DNA of 64,000 nucleotides from positions 341,897,793 through 341,961,792 of the forward strand of contig NC_081408.1 in the NCBI RefSeq assembly GCF_030272615.1, written 5' to 3'. Positions 32,360 through 43,965 of the stretch are shown here, in pieces. The stretch's first letter is position 1; every line of letters begins with the position of its first letter. The notes below the pieces were generated by a model, which made no database searches, had not been told where the DNA came from, and saw only the letters and a program-made list of their open reading frames with translations. Source of the stretch: Cryptomeria japonica. Lineage: Eukaryota; Streptophyta; Pinopsida; Cupressales; Cupressaceae. The position numbers and the translations under genes were made by a program.

Positions 32360-34003
32360 TCAACACAAATTTTTAAGATTCTCCGCAACATCAACACTAA
32401 GGTGATGCATCTTCTTGGTACCATTCTTTAATTCTAGGATGTCTTGGGGCACTTCAGTGAATTTATTCTTCATGCTAGCCCAAGTACGCTTTCTTGGAGG
32501 ACTCAAATCTTTCACACCAGCAACCATCTCCTTGTCCACGTCCACCACGGTCTTATCCATATGAGCTTTCTCCAACTTGTTAACCATGGTAGACATAGTT
32601 TCAGTAGAAACCTTGCCAATGTTCTGACTGGTTTCCATTATACCCCAGAGGGTAGCTTCACATTTAGAAATTCTATCCTCCATATCCACAAATTTTTTAT
32701 CAGAAATATCCTTCACTCTTTGGGTGGCTTCCATGATTTTAGCTAGACAATTAGTCATAACCTGTTTTCTGCTTTCTATCCACAGAGCATCCACCGAAGC
32801 CCCCTCAACCACCTCCTTACCATTATCAATAGGGTGAGCACTAACAACAACATGTGACATATCTCCAACATTAGCATGCATAAATTGCATCTTGGAAGAC
32901 AAAGACCGCTTCTTGAGATTAATGTTCTTAATCTCATAAAACACCCACCTAAAAAGATGAAAAACCTCCACAGAGTTGTTCTTGCCAGTGTTGAGCACAT
33001 CAAATGGGATATCCTATTTAGGATGAAAATCTTGCAGGGTAAAATTTGTCGACTCCTAGGAATTATGTTCAGAGCCATGGGAGGAAGAGGACGCCTCAAC
33101 ATTGTGAGTTTGGTCCAGGGAATCTTGATCATCAGAGCTATCTGAAACCTTCAAAGTGGCCTTTTGAGTTTTACCCTTAGGACTTTTGCTTGAACCCTCA
33201 CCACCAACATCAGGGGACCCCTTACTAACACCAAAAACAACCACCTTAAGCCCAGTTTTAGCCTTTTTGCTAGTGTGAGGGACAAAATCCCCATCATTAC
33301 TATCAGTCTCCCATCCTTCTAATTTTGAATCCTCACTATCATCAAACTTTTCAATAGTAACAGGAGAGGGTCTGCTAGGGTTTTCAAAAGCCCTAGCTTT
33401 CAAATGCTCAAAGATAAGAGAGATTAAACCTTGGTGTAAAATTGGATTAACATGGGGATTCTCTTTAAAATCAACAATGCTAGCATTCAACAAAGACAAC
33501 AAATAAAACAGAAAAGACATTTTCTCATTGTGAGGAAAATGATTAAGAAACACAAAATGACACCCATAGATTTTAGTGAACCTACCATCTAGAGTAAAAA
33601 ACTCCATAATCACTTTCAGAAGCCCCCTTCATATGGCCTTAATATGCTTTAGCTCAAAGTGGGTCTTTTTAGCTTTCACAAGGTGCTCACACTCCTCTTT
33701 CTTGGGGAATCTCTTCACAACAACATCAAAGATTTTTCTCTCTCTGTAAAATTTAATCTCCTTTGTAGGCATTCCTGTCACTTCAACTATAAGTTCTTCA
33801 TTGATCTATGCCATCCTACCAAATAGATGCACCTTACCATACTTCCACCCCTTCATGAATTTCATAGTAACACTTTGGTTATGCCCATGTAGTTTCTACA
33901 GGAATAGCACCATTCCCCCCTTCTGCAATCTATGCCAAATGGTAGGGTTCTTCTTCTAGTTAGCATAATTAGGTGGTTCCACCTTGCATCTTTGACCCCC
34001 CAT
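32360..34003 (-). pseudogene. LINE A ORF3 (undescribed LINE-associated protein)
   Basis: I do not recognise the family; it matches LINE C 43966-45681 and LINE D 10446-12300. The likely start is the ATG at 34001-34003 (MGGQRCKVEPPNYAN). The minus strand then shows LIVEVTGMPTKEIKFYRERK near 33770, and FFTLDGRFTKIYG, CHFVFLNHFPHNEKM and LHQGLISLIFEHLKA in 33370-33613. A Ser/Asp/Lys-rich linker (33056-33370) and a helical C-terminal part (32360-32998) ending AENLKNLC follow. Stops at about 33957, 33900 and 33630 and a frame change near 33020 disrupt it. Confidence 0.75.
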
Positions 34004-34109
34004 AGTCTTAAAAATCAACACAAAAATAATAGTCTTTAATAGAATAGAGTCGGGGACAAAAAAACCAGCACCAACTTCCAAAACAAGTAATACCCATAAA
34101 GCATGCAAA

Positions 34110-34830
34110 GTCCAGCAGTAATAATTGTAAGTGAAGGCATTAATAGCAAGTCATGCCTGCGGTCACTCACAACTAATCAAAAAGAATGGATGGAAAGTGA
34201 GGGCTCGAAGGGCATGGGCTTATGGCACTACTTCTCATTGGTATTTCTTCCCAGCACTCCATTGGTTTGGTGGCTTCATTCACGATCGAGCAGTTTTTTT
34301 GAAGTAAACCCCCTACCATTCTAAGGGAACCCCCCGCCCATCAACTATCTCTGGGTTGGGTGGCCCCCCGAGGGTAGGCTAATTAATTAATAGGTCTATT
34401 AGAAAATGGTGCCCCTACATTGGGAGGATGAAGGTTCGAGGAGGTAGGAGCCTCTCATTAAAGTCTCTATCCCCCGATCGAAGGCTTTTCAAAAAGGTGG
34501 GGATGACCGGATACATGCTTCACTCATTGTCATGACAACTAATATCCTCCCACCCCTAGGGACTCAGAATGGAAACAATAGAAGGTAGGTTCGGAATAAG
34601 CAGGTGGGTTCGACACTAATCAATGAATTCAGGTGAGGGGTGGATGCCCGGCCCTCCAGGGATCGATCAATGACACTCCTGCAGAACCCATCGATTCAAG
34701 AAAGAAAGGCAAGTCATGACCGTCGGGATGGAGGCATTAATCAATGACTCATGGGCTCTCCTCACAGCACTCTCAAAACTATAATTAGAGGAGGGCTAGC
34801 AGGCTTATCCTTAGAACTGTCTCAGATGCT
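34110..34830. other. GC-richer island inside LINE A, origin unknown
   Basis: The RNase H to ORF3 gap is about 0.9 kb in LINE A and about 0.2 kb in LINE C, so roughly 0.7 kb looks inserted. This stretch is less AT-rich than its neighbours, with CCCCGATCG, CCCGGCCC and CCCCCCGCCC runs. AGGCATTAAT (34135-34144, 34732-34741) and GCAAGTCATG (34146-34155, 34709-34718) occur near both ends but in swapped order. No gene is seen. An organelle-derived piece is possible. Confidence 0.4.
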
Positions 34831-34907
34831 GCTTAAACTACTGCTTTTGCTTATTAAACACTTTCATCATCGAAAATAGTAGGGCTCTCCTCGTATCTAC
34901 CATGTGT

Positions 34908-35435
34908 TCAATGGTGCATAAGAAAGGACAAAACTTCATACTCTAGGGTGTCTTCATTAAACCAAACCTTCCTTGTGTTAGGCCTAACCCCTATGTTAGT
35001 GAAATAGTCCACTACACAATTAACCTCTCTATAGTTATGAGAAATGTAGGACTCTACAAAGGTATTGATAATATTCATAGAAGCTTTAATAATATTCTCA
35101 ATAGTCCATGAAGGTAAAATTTTCCCCCTTAGGCATTGAATAATATTATTCGAATCCCCCTCAATCCACACCTTCCTGCATCATAGTTGTTTAGCAATTT
35201 GTAGAGTTTGGAAGGCGCCCATGGCTTCAGCAAGGTGGTTAGTCTGGGTACCCATGGGGAGTGCCACTACTGCAATACACCTACCATGATCATCCCTTAT
35301 CACTCCCCCACACCCAAACGACCCATGATTTCCCTTAGCCATCCCATCAAAATTAATTTTAACCCATCTCAAAGGAGGGAAACTCCGCACACAGCTTTCT
35401 CTAGTCTTCTTGCTTTGTCTTTGATATTTGGGCAT
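34908..35435 (-). pseudogene. LINE A RNase H domain
   Basis: Minus-strand motifs are WVKINFDGMAKGN (first catalytic Asp), GCGGVIRDDHGRC, HLAEAMGAFQTLQ (Glu), WIEGDSNNIIQCL (Asp) and REVNCVVDYFTN (last Asp). This is the reverse-transcriptase-like RNase H fold at the end of plant LINE ORF2. A stop near 35180 splits it into two open pieces. Confidence 0.9.
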
Positions 35436-35444
35436 AACAATTCT

Positions 35445-36460
35445 TTACTCCTTAGAAACAACATTCTCAAAATCATTATTTAGGAATGAAGAGAATGAGG
35501 AACCAACACTGAATACCACATTGATATTCTCAGAGATGGCCCTGCAAATTTTTTCAGCCACCACATTATGGGGGAGAGAGGAATATCTGAAAAATACAAT
35601 TATTTCTCTCCTTCCAAATCCCCTAATAGACATGAGGAAAAATAAAGGACCACAACAACTTAAAAGAGGGATATGAAGAGGGACACATCCACTGCTTAAA
35701 AAAATCCAAAATCTACTAAGGGAAGATCCAACAGAGGTTCCACTTTTGAAAAAAATGGCTCCAAATATCAGAAGCATAAGAACAGTGAAGAACCAAATGG
35801 GAAATTGATTCTTTCTCTTGAAAGAAAAGAAAACATCTATTGGGGAGCAAAAATCCCCTTTTACATAAATTATCAGTAGTGAGAATTTTATTCTGAACCA
35901 TAAGCCAGAAAAATATGTTGACTTTAGGAATAAGGTTATTCACCCATGCATTCACCCAACAGGAGGAGAAGGAGCAGGAGACAACAAAGAAACAACAGTG
36001 GCCACCAAAAAGTGACCAAAAGAAGCCCCTTTCCATATCAAAGAATCCTGTGAGTTCAAACAAGGGAAGCAAGAAAGAAGAGACAGTTGGATAGGAAGCA
36101 ACGAAGGAAAGGCATCATAAAAATTAACCCACCCAGAGTCTTTCCAGTAATTTGCCACAAAAACACCAAAAATAGGTATGCAATCCTCCATAAAAGGAGC
36201 AAAATCTAGAATTTCACAAAGAGGACCGAAAGAGAGCCAAGAATCTTCCCAAAATCTAACAGTCTTACCATCTCCTAACTTCCAAGTGCTTCCTATCATA
36301 GCAACCTCACTGGCATTGATCACATTATTCCAAAGGAAAGAACTAGAGGGGAGAGCATATACATTAAAAAAATCCTTTAGAGAGGGGAAACACAATAGAT
36401 ACTTACTGTGTCATATAAAGTTCCATTCGCGATTATTTTCAAAAATTCTCCAAATCTGTT
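35445..36460 (-). pseudogene. LINE A zf-RVT region and linker
   Basis: Minus-strand ORFs at 35952-36395 and 35716-36072 overlap in different frames. They carry the zinc-binding reverse-transcriptase motif: IPKVNIFFWLMVQNKILTTD, CKRGFLLPNRCFLF, and the His-Cys pair in SHLVLHCSYASDIW. The linker to RNase H continues to 35445 (WKF...GRREIIVFFRYSSLP). Confidence 0.82.
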
Positions 36461-36494
36461 TGGCCAAAAGAGCTTGATTAAAGAATCAAATACA

Positions 36495-38330
36495 TCAAAT
36501 ACCCAAACCACATCCCACTTTAAGTTTATAGACACTCTCCCACGCAAGCAAAGGCATTCGCTTTTTATCCTCCACCCTAGAGTAGAGGAACCACTTTTGA
36601 ATTATTTCAATTACTTCAACAAATTTAGAAGGAATTTTGAAAAGACTTAGAGCATAGACATGGAGATTTTGAAGAGTGAACTTTAGAAGTTGTAATTTTC
36701 CTACCTGACTTAACAAAACACCTTTCCAGCTAGCCAACTTTTTATTAAATCTATCAATCAAAGACAACCAAAAGGTATCAGACATTTTCAAACAAAGGGG
36801 AAGGCCTAGATAAGTATAAGGAAAGGAGCCAATAGCACAACCAAGAATATCTGCAATCCTTCTTTATCTGATCTTAGGAGTGTTGAAAAAGATATTTTTT
36901 TAATTCCAATTAATCAATTGACTAGACACCTTACTATAAAGATTAATAGCATTCTTGAAAGTTCTTTCTTCACTAATAGTAGAACTCCACAACAAAATAG
37001 TATCATCAACAAATTACTTGTGGGAGCACACAAGATTAGATGAAGACGACCTCAAATCTTGTAAAGAACCTTTCGACACCAATTTCAGCAAATATCTACC
37101 AAGAGCTTCTACCATAATAGTAAAGAGGATTGGAGAAATCAGATCCCCCTATCTTAAACCTCTGGAAGACTTTAAGAAGTGAGAAGGAGAGCCATTAATA
37201 AGGACAACAAAGGAGGGCGTTGAGATCAGCTGCCAAATAAACTTAATAACTCTGTCACAAAACCCAAAGGCACAAAGGATTCTGGAGAGAAAAGACTAGT
37301 CAACTCCGTCATAAGCTTTAGAAAGATCCAACTTCATAAGAAATACCTCTTTACAAGACACCTCCAAGGAATGAATGTTCTCATGCACCGTGATGATGGA
37401 TTCGTGAATTTTGTTGTTGGGGACAAATCCATTCTATTGAGGAGAAATGATATCCAGGAAAAAAGATAGAAGTATCAGAGTGAGAACCTTAGAAATGAGT
37501 TTGTAAAGGGAGTTACAAAGGCTAATAGGGTGAAAACAATCCATAGTGTAGGCCCCAGCAAACTTAGGAATTAGCACTACAAAAGTTGAATTAAGTTCTT
37601 TATGAGCAATGATCTGGCCCCAAAAAACTCTTTCACCCTATTTGAGACATCCTTCTCCACAATATGCCAAAAGGTTTGAAAGAAAAACATTGGAAAGCCA
37701 TCCGGTCCCGAGGCTTTATTACCTTCAAAGGAAAACACCGTAGCTTTAATTTCATCCTTAGAAGGAATAGCAGTCAAAAACTTATTTTTCTCTTCTTTCA
37801 GGATAGGGGGGATGACTTCTAAAAGAGAATTCTGAGCTTCAACATCCAAACTAACCTCAACTAAAAGAAGGGAAGCAAAAAATATTGATGCCTCCCCACA
37901 AATTTCCTCCTCTTTCACTAGTGTTCTATCATCCACCACCAACTTAGAGATCCTATTAGAAGCTTTATGTTTAAGGGAAGTTAAATGAAAAAATATTGTA
38001 TTCTTGTCCCAAGCAAACAACTATAAAGCTCTGGACCTTTGCTTCCAAAAGAGCTCTTCCCTAGCAATGATTTCATGGCATTTCTTCAGAATATCACTCC
38101 CTTTCCAAATAACCTGAAGAATAACCCTCAAATTGAATCTTGTCCTGAATGTATTTTAGCTCACACTTAATAGCATATTTAGAAGCAAAAAGGTTTCCAA
38201 ACACCTCTTTATTCTATCTTCTAATATTATCTTTCACAAATTTGATTTTTTTAGCAAATCTGAACATAGCAGACCCATCCACTGATATATTCCACCACTA
38301 CATAGTACTATGTTCCAGCAAGGGGTGGGA
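36495..38330 (-). pseudogene. LINE A reverse transcriptase
   Basis: The minus strand shows ASGPDGFPMFFFQTFWHIVE (37577-38020), DLSKAYDGVD near 37315, a catalytic FVDDTI box near 37005, INLYSKVSSQLINWN near 36920 and YLGLPLCLKMSDTFW near 36790-36810. The thumb-like end (36495-36791) runs through FNKKLASWKGVLLSQVGKLQL. These are the steps of a plant L1-clade polymerase. Stops at about 37430, 37290, 37150, 37015 and 36900 break it. Confidence 0.9.
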
Positions 38331-38367
38331 TAACCACATCTTTTCAAATCTAAAGGAATAATTTTTC

Positions 38368-38766
38368 TTACCATAAATAGCCTCTGCAACCAACCGTAGG
38401 GAGGGCTGTGAGGGAGCAAAAATACTTGACCAACGAATTGTTAGAGATAAGAGACTGATCCATATGAACTAGGATCGGATCATCACCCACTCTCTTATTG
38501 GTCCAGGTAAATGAGGCACCTTGAAGGTCAATATCATGTAAGGAATAAGCATCAATAAAAGCCATCAAGTCCATTTGGATTTGAGAGCCTCCAAATTTTT
38601 CAAAATTATTAAGGAGAGTATTTAAATCTCCCATAATAATCCAGTTTTCATTACATTGCTTGGAGTGATGAGCCTCCAATTTCTTCCAAAACTTATTCCT
38701 AGCTGCTTTAGAACTAGGAGCATAGATATTAGAGAGAACCCAACAAAAATAATCTCTAATATGATG
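38368..38766 (-). pseudogene. LINE A endonuclease, C-terminal part
   Basis: From the Copia B junction the minus strand reads HHIRDYFCWVLSNIYAP, then WIIMGDLNTLL (catalytic Asp-Asn pair) and ASFTWTNKRVGDDPILVHMD. This is the apurinic-like endonuclease that nicks target DNA. Its N-terminal half lies 13.3 kb away at 52072-52352, and the two rejoin in frame. Confidence 0.9.
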
Positions 38767-39820
38767 TGTTAGGATCCGAAGGCAACTAAGAGGGGGGGGG
38801 TGAATCGGTTGTCAATTAATTTCAACCCAAATATAACTTAATCAAACTTGATACTTAATAATGGTAAACCAAACTTAATGCTGATTGACAGATTAGCAGT
38901 TAATATTAATACCGGTGAAGCTTAATGTATAAAACAGAAAGAGAAACAACATCCACAACACATAACACAAAGATTTGTACATGGAAACACTGTAAGAGGA
39001 AAAAACACGGTGGGAAACCTTACCCACAATTAGATGATACTACTGCAGATAGTATATGTATACAAATGGGGTCTACACATGCAGAAAGGCCAACCGCCTA
39101 GAGCTCACTGCTCAATCACAAAATAGGAGTCACACTGACTATAATTGGATGATTAAATCCAATGATAATGTACTGCCCAAAGTGGCATCACCAATGCTGG
39201 ATTCAGTACCAGTTAAGCTCTGATAATCACCTTCAAACCTTCCTTGAACCTTGTCTATGGTCTTCTCATATGATCTTCAATATTCACATATACCATAACC
39301 TTACTTATAATATTCTGCTTCCACTCATACCATTTTTCATCTCACAAATGAGACCTTACATATATACCAAAACCTAAGACCAAATGTATAGGTTGGGTCA
39401 CTAAGAATATTACAATTAAACCAATTACAAATAAGTCAAGATGCAATGCATCATGCCGATTCAATGCATTTACAACAATATCCAAATAATAAATCATCTC
39501 CATAGCGTGTTGTGCTGATCTGGAATAGATAATGCATGTCGGTCCATAACCTAGACCAATTTGCCTGTAACAACAAATATGTCGACCCGATTAGACCAAT
39601 AACCAAAATACCAAAACCAAGTATCCAAACCATGTCTTTGACATAACCAAATGATAATAAGTCATCCTCAGTGTCGGTGAACGATATACCGGTGACTGTG
39701 CATAAGTCACTGAACTTGCCGGTGAACATAATGTGCCGGTTCAACATAACCAAAGATCTCTAGAAGGATAAGTGTTGACATCAATGATAAAACTAATGCA
39801 ACACATCCATAATACCAACA
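38767..39820 (-). repeat. 3' LTR of Copia B
   Basis: Bounded by TGTTAGGATCC (38767) and CCAACA (39820) on the plus strand. It aligns with 50996-52071 throughout, with scattered substitutions and a shorter poly-G run (38801-38808). Confidence 0.93.
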
Positions 39821-39838
39821 ATCTCCCCCTTTGGCATT
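39821..39838 (-). other. Polypurine tract of Copia B
   Basis: The minus strand reads AATGCCAAAGGGGGAGAT immediately before the TGTTGG LTR start. Confidence 0.88.
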
Positions 39839-40190
39839 GATGGCAACACAAGATGGAAAAACATCTAAGTGCCAAAACAGAATGCCAAAAACCAAAAACC
39901 AAAAACCAACAATCTTCATAATAGATTAATACCAGAAATCAAAATACAAATGCAGAGAGTATATATCTCTCCCCCAATCAATAATCTCTCCCCAATACAA
40001 AGTTTTTCCATATATATCTCTCCCCCTTTGACATAAAATACCAAAGCAATACAAATACCAGATCATACTACCAATTACAATAACCGACTATTATAACCAA
40101 CTACTCCCAAGGAGAAGTAGCTCTCCTCCATCAAAGCCAAAAAAAGGTTTCTCTATTAATTCTGCCGGTTCGATGCCAATCATCAACTGT

Positions 40191-40860
40191 CTAAGTCTCT
40201 ACCAGTGAGGGTATTACCCCAAGCTGCTCTCTGAGATATTCAAAAGTTTCCTTAGGCAAAGGCTTAGTAAAGATATCTGCAATCTGCACTTTAGTATTCA
40301 CATAAAACAATCTCACTTCTTTTGCTTCAATATTCTCTTTCAAAAAATTATTTTTGATAGAAACATGTTTAGTCTTAGAGTGAAATACCAGATTCTTTGA
40401 TATATCAATTGCTGCTGAATTATCACAATAAATTATTATAGGTTCTTTGCATTTTACTTTTATGTCCTTCAACATTTTCTTAATCCATAATACCTGAGTA
40501 CAATTAGTTGTTGCTGCAACATATTCTAATTCTACTGTTGATAATGATGTACAACTCTATTTCTTGCTCAACCATGAAATCAATCTTCTACCAAGAAAGA
40601 ATGCCCTGATGATGGTGCTCTTTCTGTCATCTACATCTCCTCCCTAATTTGCATCAGTGTATGCACATAAATAAAAAATTTCATCTTTAGGATACCATAA
40701 ACCAAGATTTGTTGTGCCTTGTAGATACCGGAGAATCCTTTTCACTGCTGATTCATGATTTTCTTTAGGATTACTCTGAAATCTTGAAACAATACATACT
40801 GCACTCATTATATTAGGTCTTGTTTGTGTCAAATACAGTAAACCTCCAATCATAGATCTG
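40191..40860 (-). pseudogene. pol: Copia B RNase H relic
   Basis: The minus-strand ORF 40644-40853 (GGLLYLTQTRPNIMSAVC, VKRILRYLQGT) is the connection region. 40191-40475 holds IIIYCDNSAAIDISKN, HSKTKHVSIKNNFLKE and IADIFTKPLPKETFEYL. The middle of the domain (40475-40640) is in other frames. The C-terminal KPLPK motif is intact. Confidence 0.9.
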
Positions 40861-41015
40861 TATCTTGTTGGATTAAAAGGAGCTTAATCATCCTTCAATG
40901 TCAATTTATCAGTTGTAGTAATAGGAGTACTTACCGGTTTAGAGTTTTCCATACCAAATTTCTTCAGTAGTTCCTTCAAGTAATTTGTTTGACATATGAA
41001 TATATCTTTATCAGT

Positions 41016-41660
41016 CTATGAAATCTGCAATCCTAAAAATAATTTTATCTCCCCAACCATAGACATTTCAAATTCTTCCTGCATCTTATTAGCAAAGTCT
41101 TTACATAATCCATCTTCTCCTCCAAAAATGATATCATCAACAAAAACTTCAATAACCAAGATGTCTTCATTAGTCACTTTGAAATATAAGTTGTTGTCAG
41201 CATTACCTTTAGTGTAACCAAGCTTCAAAAGATATTTGTCCAATCTATCCTACCAAGCTCTAGGAGCTTGCTTCAATCCATACAAAGCTTTCCTTAATCT
41301 GCAAACCATATCTTTATCATTTGTCAATGAAAATCCATCAGGTTGTTCAATGTAAACTTCCTCTTCAAGACCACCATTCAAAAATGCACATTTTACATCC
41401 ATTTGATATAGTTTATAGTTCTTGTGGGCTGCAAATACAAGAAATAATCTGACTACCTCAATTCTAGCTACCGGTGCAAAGGTTTGATTGTAATAGATTC
41501 CCTCTTTCTGTGAATATCCTTTACACACTAATCTTGCTTTATTCTTGATTACCTTACCATCTTCATTAAGTTTATTTATGAATACCCATTTAGTTTGAAT
41601 TACATTTTTGTCTTTAGGTCGGGGAACCAATGTCCATGTATCTTTTCAATTTGTTCCAAT
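41016..41660 (-). pseudogene. pol: Copia B reverse transcriptase
   Basis: 41250-41630 reads [59 protein letters not shown] and [15 protein letters not shown]. After one stop, 41016-41243 continues with LLKLGYTKGNADNNLYFK and the catalytic FVDDIIFGG box. This is a nearly complete RVT_2 polymerase core. Confidence 0.93.
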
Positions 41661-41663
41661 TCA

Positions 41664-43000
41664 TCTTCCATAGCTTTAATCCAATGTTTATCTTCACCTC
41701 AATTACAAATGCTGGTTCAATTTGAGAAATTAAACATACCTCTTCATTTTCCAGTCTTCCTCTTGTCATAGCACCTTGATACTTATTCCCAATTATCTGA
41801 CTTTCAGAGTGATTCAATCTTACATACTTGGGTGTGTTCACTTGTTGTTGTTCTTCAGTCACTATGGAATTCTCTAATGATGCCGGTGTGAGTAGATCCA
41901 CATTCTGTACTGGTGCACTCTATATAGGTTCATTTATGATCATCTCAACTGCCGGTTTAGAATCCATATAACTTGAATTTCCTCTAAATTGTTCATCTAT
42001 CTTCACATTTGCACTTTCAATGATTTTTTGTAGTCTTTTATTAAAATATCTATATGCCTTGCTCTTAGATGAATAACCAATAAATATTCCTTCATCACTT
42101 CTAGGATCAAATTTACCAATATACTCATCTCTCCTAATATAACATTTTCTTCCAAATATTAAGAAATATTTAAGAGTAGGAGTATTACCAAACCATAGTT
42201 CATAAGGGGTCTTACCGGTTTCACCTTTGATGTGAACTCTGTTGAAATTGTAAACCACAATATTCACTGCTTCTCTCCAATACACATGAGGTAGATTTGC
42301 TTCCAATATCATGCTTCTAGTTGCATCCAAAATAGTTCCATTCTTCCTTTCCACAACTCCATTTTGTTGAGGTGTCTGAGGTGTTGATAGTTATCTTTTG
42401 ATTCCATTCACTTCATAAAATGTATTGAACACTTTAGATGCAAATTCACCTCCTTGATCTGATCTTAGACATTTGATTTTCTTACCAGTTTTATTCTCTA
42501 CCATTGCCTTGAATAATTTGAATTTCCCAAAATATTTTGATTTCTCCATGAGAAAAGTAACCCAACACATTCTAGAATGATCATCAATGATTAGCATAAA
42601 GTATCTAGCTCCCTGTAGACTTCTTGTTCTTGCCGGACCACACAAGTTAGTATGAATTAAATCAAGAAAATTGTCGGATTTCTTAGAAATACTCTTAAAA
42701 GTTGTTCTAACTTGCTTTCCCATTTGACATTCCTTACATACAAGATTATGAGGTTTCAAAATCTTAGGTAAATCCCTTACTACCTTAGATGAACTAATCT
42801 TTATAATGCAATCAAAATTCACATGACAAAGTCTTTTATGCCATAACCAACTTTCATCAATATGTGCAATCAAGCATGTATTTTCATTGTTATTCAAATG
42901 AAAGATATTACCTCTAGTTTGATTACCGGTTGCAATCTCCAAACCAGTTCTATTCATGATTTTGCATTTACCATTCTTGAACTATAACTGAAATCCCTTT
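41664..43000 (-). pseudogene. pol: Copia B pre-integrase and integrase
   Basis: 42391-42957 holds the zinc region (HKRLCHVNFDCI, CKECQMGKQ) and the catalytic core: HTNLCGP (Asn where the first catalytic Asp is expected), CLRSDQGGEF (second Asp). 41920-42354 holds VVERKNGTI (Glu), YNFNRVHIKGETGKTPYELW and the C-terminal GIFIGYSSKSKAYRYF. A TAG/TAA near 42394 separates the two ORFs. The Asp-to-Asn change would inactivate strand transfer. Confidence 0.9.
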
Positions 43001-43240
43001 TCAACTAATTGACCAACACTCAAAAGATTATGCTTCAAACCTTCCACATAATAAATGTTGTCTTTTTTGTGCTTACCATCAAAAGATATAGTGCCTTTTC
43101 CTTTGATCAAACAAGTTTTATCATCCCCAAATCTTACTAACCTCCATTGTATTCCTAAAAAGATAAGAATTTACTTTTATCACTAGTCATATGATGTGAA
43201 CATCCAGAATCTATAATCCATTCATCCTTTTCTTCAATTT
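43000..43240 (-). pseudogene. pol: Copia B protease
   Basis: The active-site triad codons for DSG lie at 43203-43211 (context DSGCSHHMTSDK). VRFGDDKTCLIKGKGTISFD and YYVEGLKHNLLSVGQLV follow toward 43015. One or two in-frame stops occur (near 43160 and 42985). This aspartic protease would cleave the Gag-Pol polyprotein. Confidence 0.85.
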
Positions 43241-43824
43241 TAGCTATCAGGGTTTGCTCTACCGGTGGAACAATAAGTGTCGGTTGATCTTCTTTTATTG
43301 CAACAAAAGCCCATCCATTGTCTATCGGTTCCTCATCAGAATCATCAGCAACTCCTTCATCAACATAGTAACATGATTTGTCTCTATTCTTCTTAAATAT
43401 GTATCTCTGATATTCAGGGTTAGGCTTATATGTTCTTTTAGCTTCTTCCTCAATCTTGCATGTCTATCAGAACATCTAGATGCTATATAACCATTTATTG
43501 TAGTTAAAACATTTAAATGGTGCTTTACCTTCATACTTACTTCCAATATGACCTTTAGGCATTTTCCTTGCAAATAGTGCTTCAAGTTCTTCCAATTCTT
43601 CATTTTCCTTCCTGATATCTTCAAGTTCTCTTGCATAAATTTCTTTCCAATCAGATTTGTCAGATGATGATGATGATGTTGTAGATGATGATTCTTTGAA
43701 GGTTAAATCTATCTTAATTGTAGCAACAGGACCAAATTCCTCAAGCTCAAATGCTGAAAGTTTTCCAACCAAGGTATCTCTACATACTGATGTATTAGGC
43801 ATTGTTTTTGATTAAGGTAAAAAT

Positions 43825-43849
43825 GAGTTTTGAAGGGGCCCTGAAACCC
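43825..43849 (-). other. LINE C 3' stem-loop
   Basis: On the minus strand GGGTTT (complement of 43844-43849) pairs with AAACTC (complement of 43825-43830), using one G-U pair. It is equivalent to the stems of LINEs A, D and E. Confidence 0.55.
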
Positions 43850-43965
43850 TTTACAATAGGATCTTAAAAGAAAAAAACATTAAGAAACCAAAAGGAACAA
43901 ACCAATGAAAAGCCAACAAAAACTAGAGAAAACCAGCAAAAACCAGCTAGACCCGAAAGAAGAAA

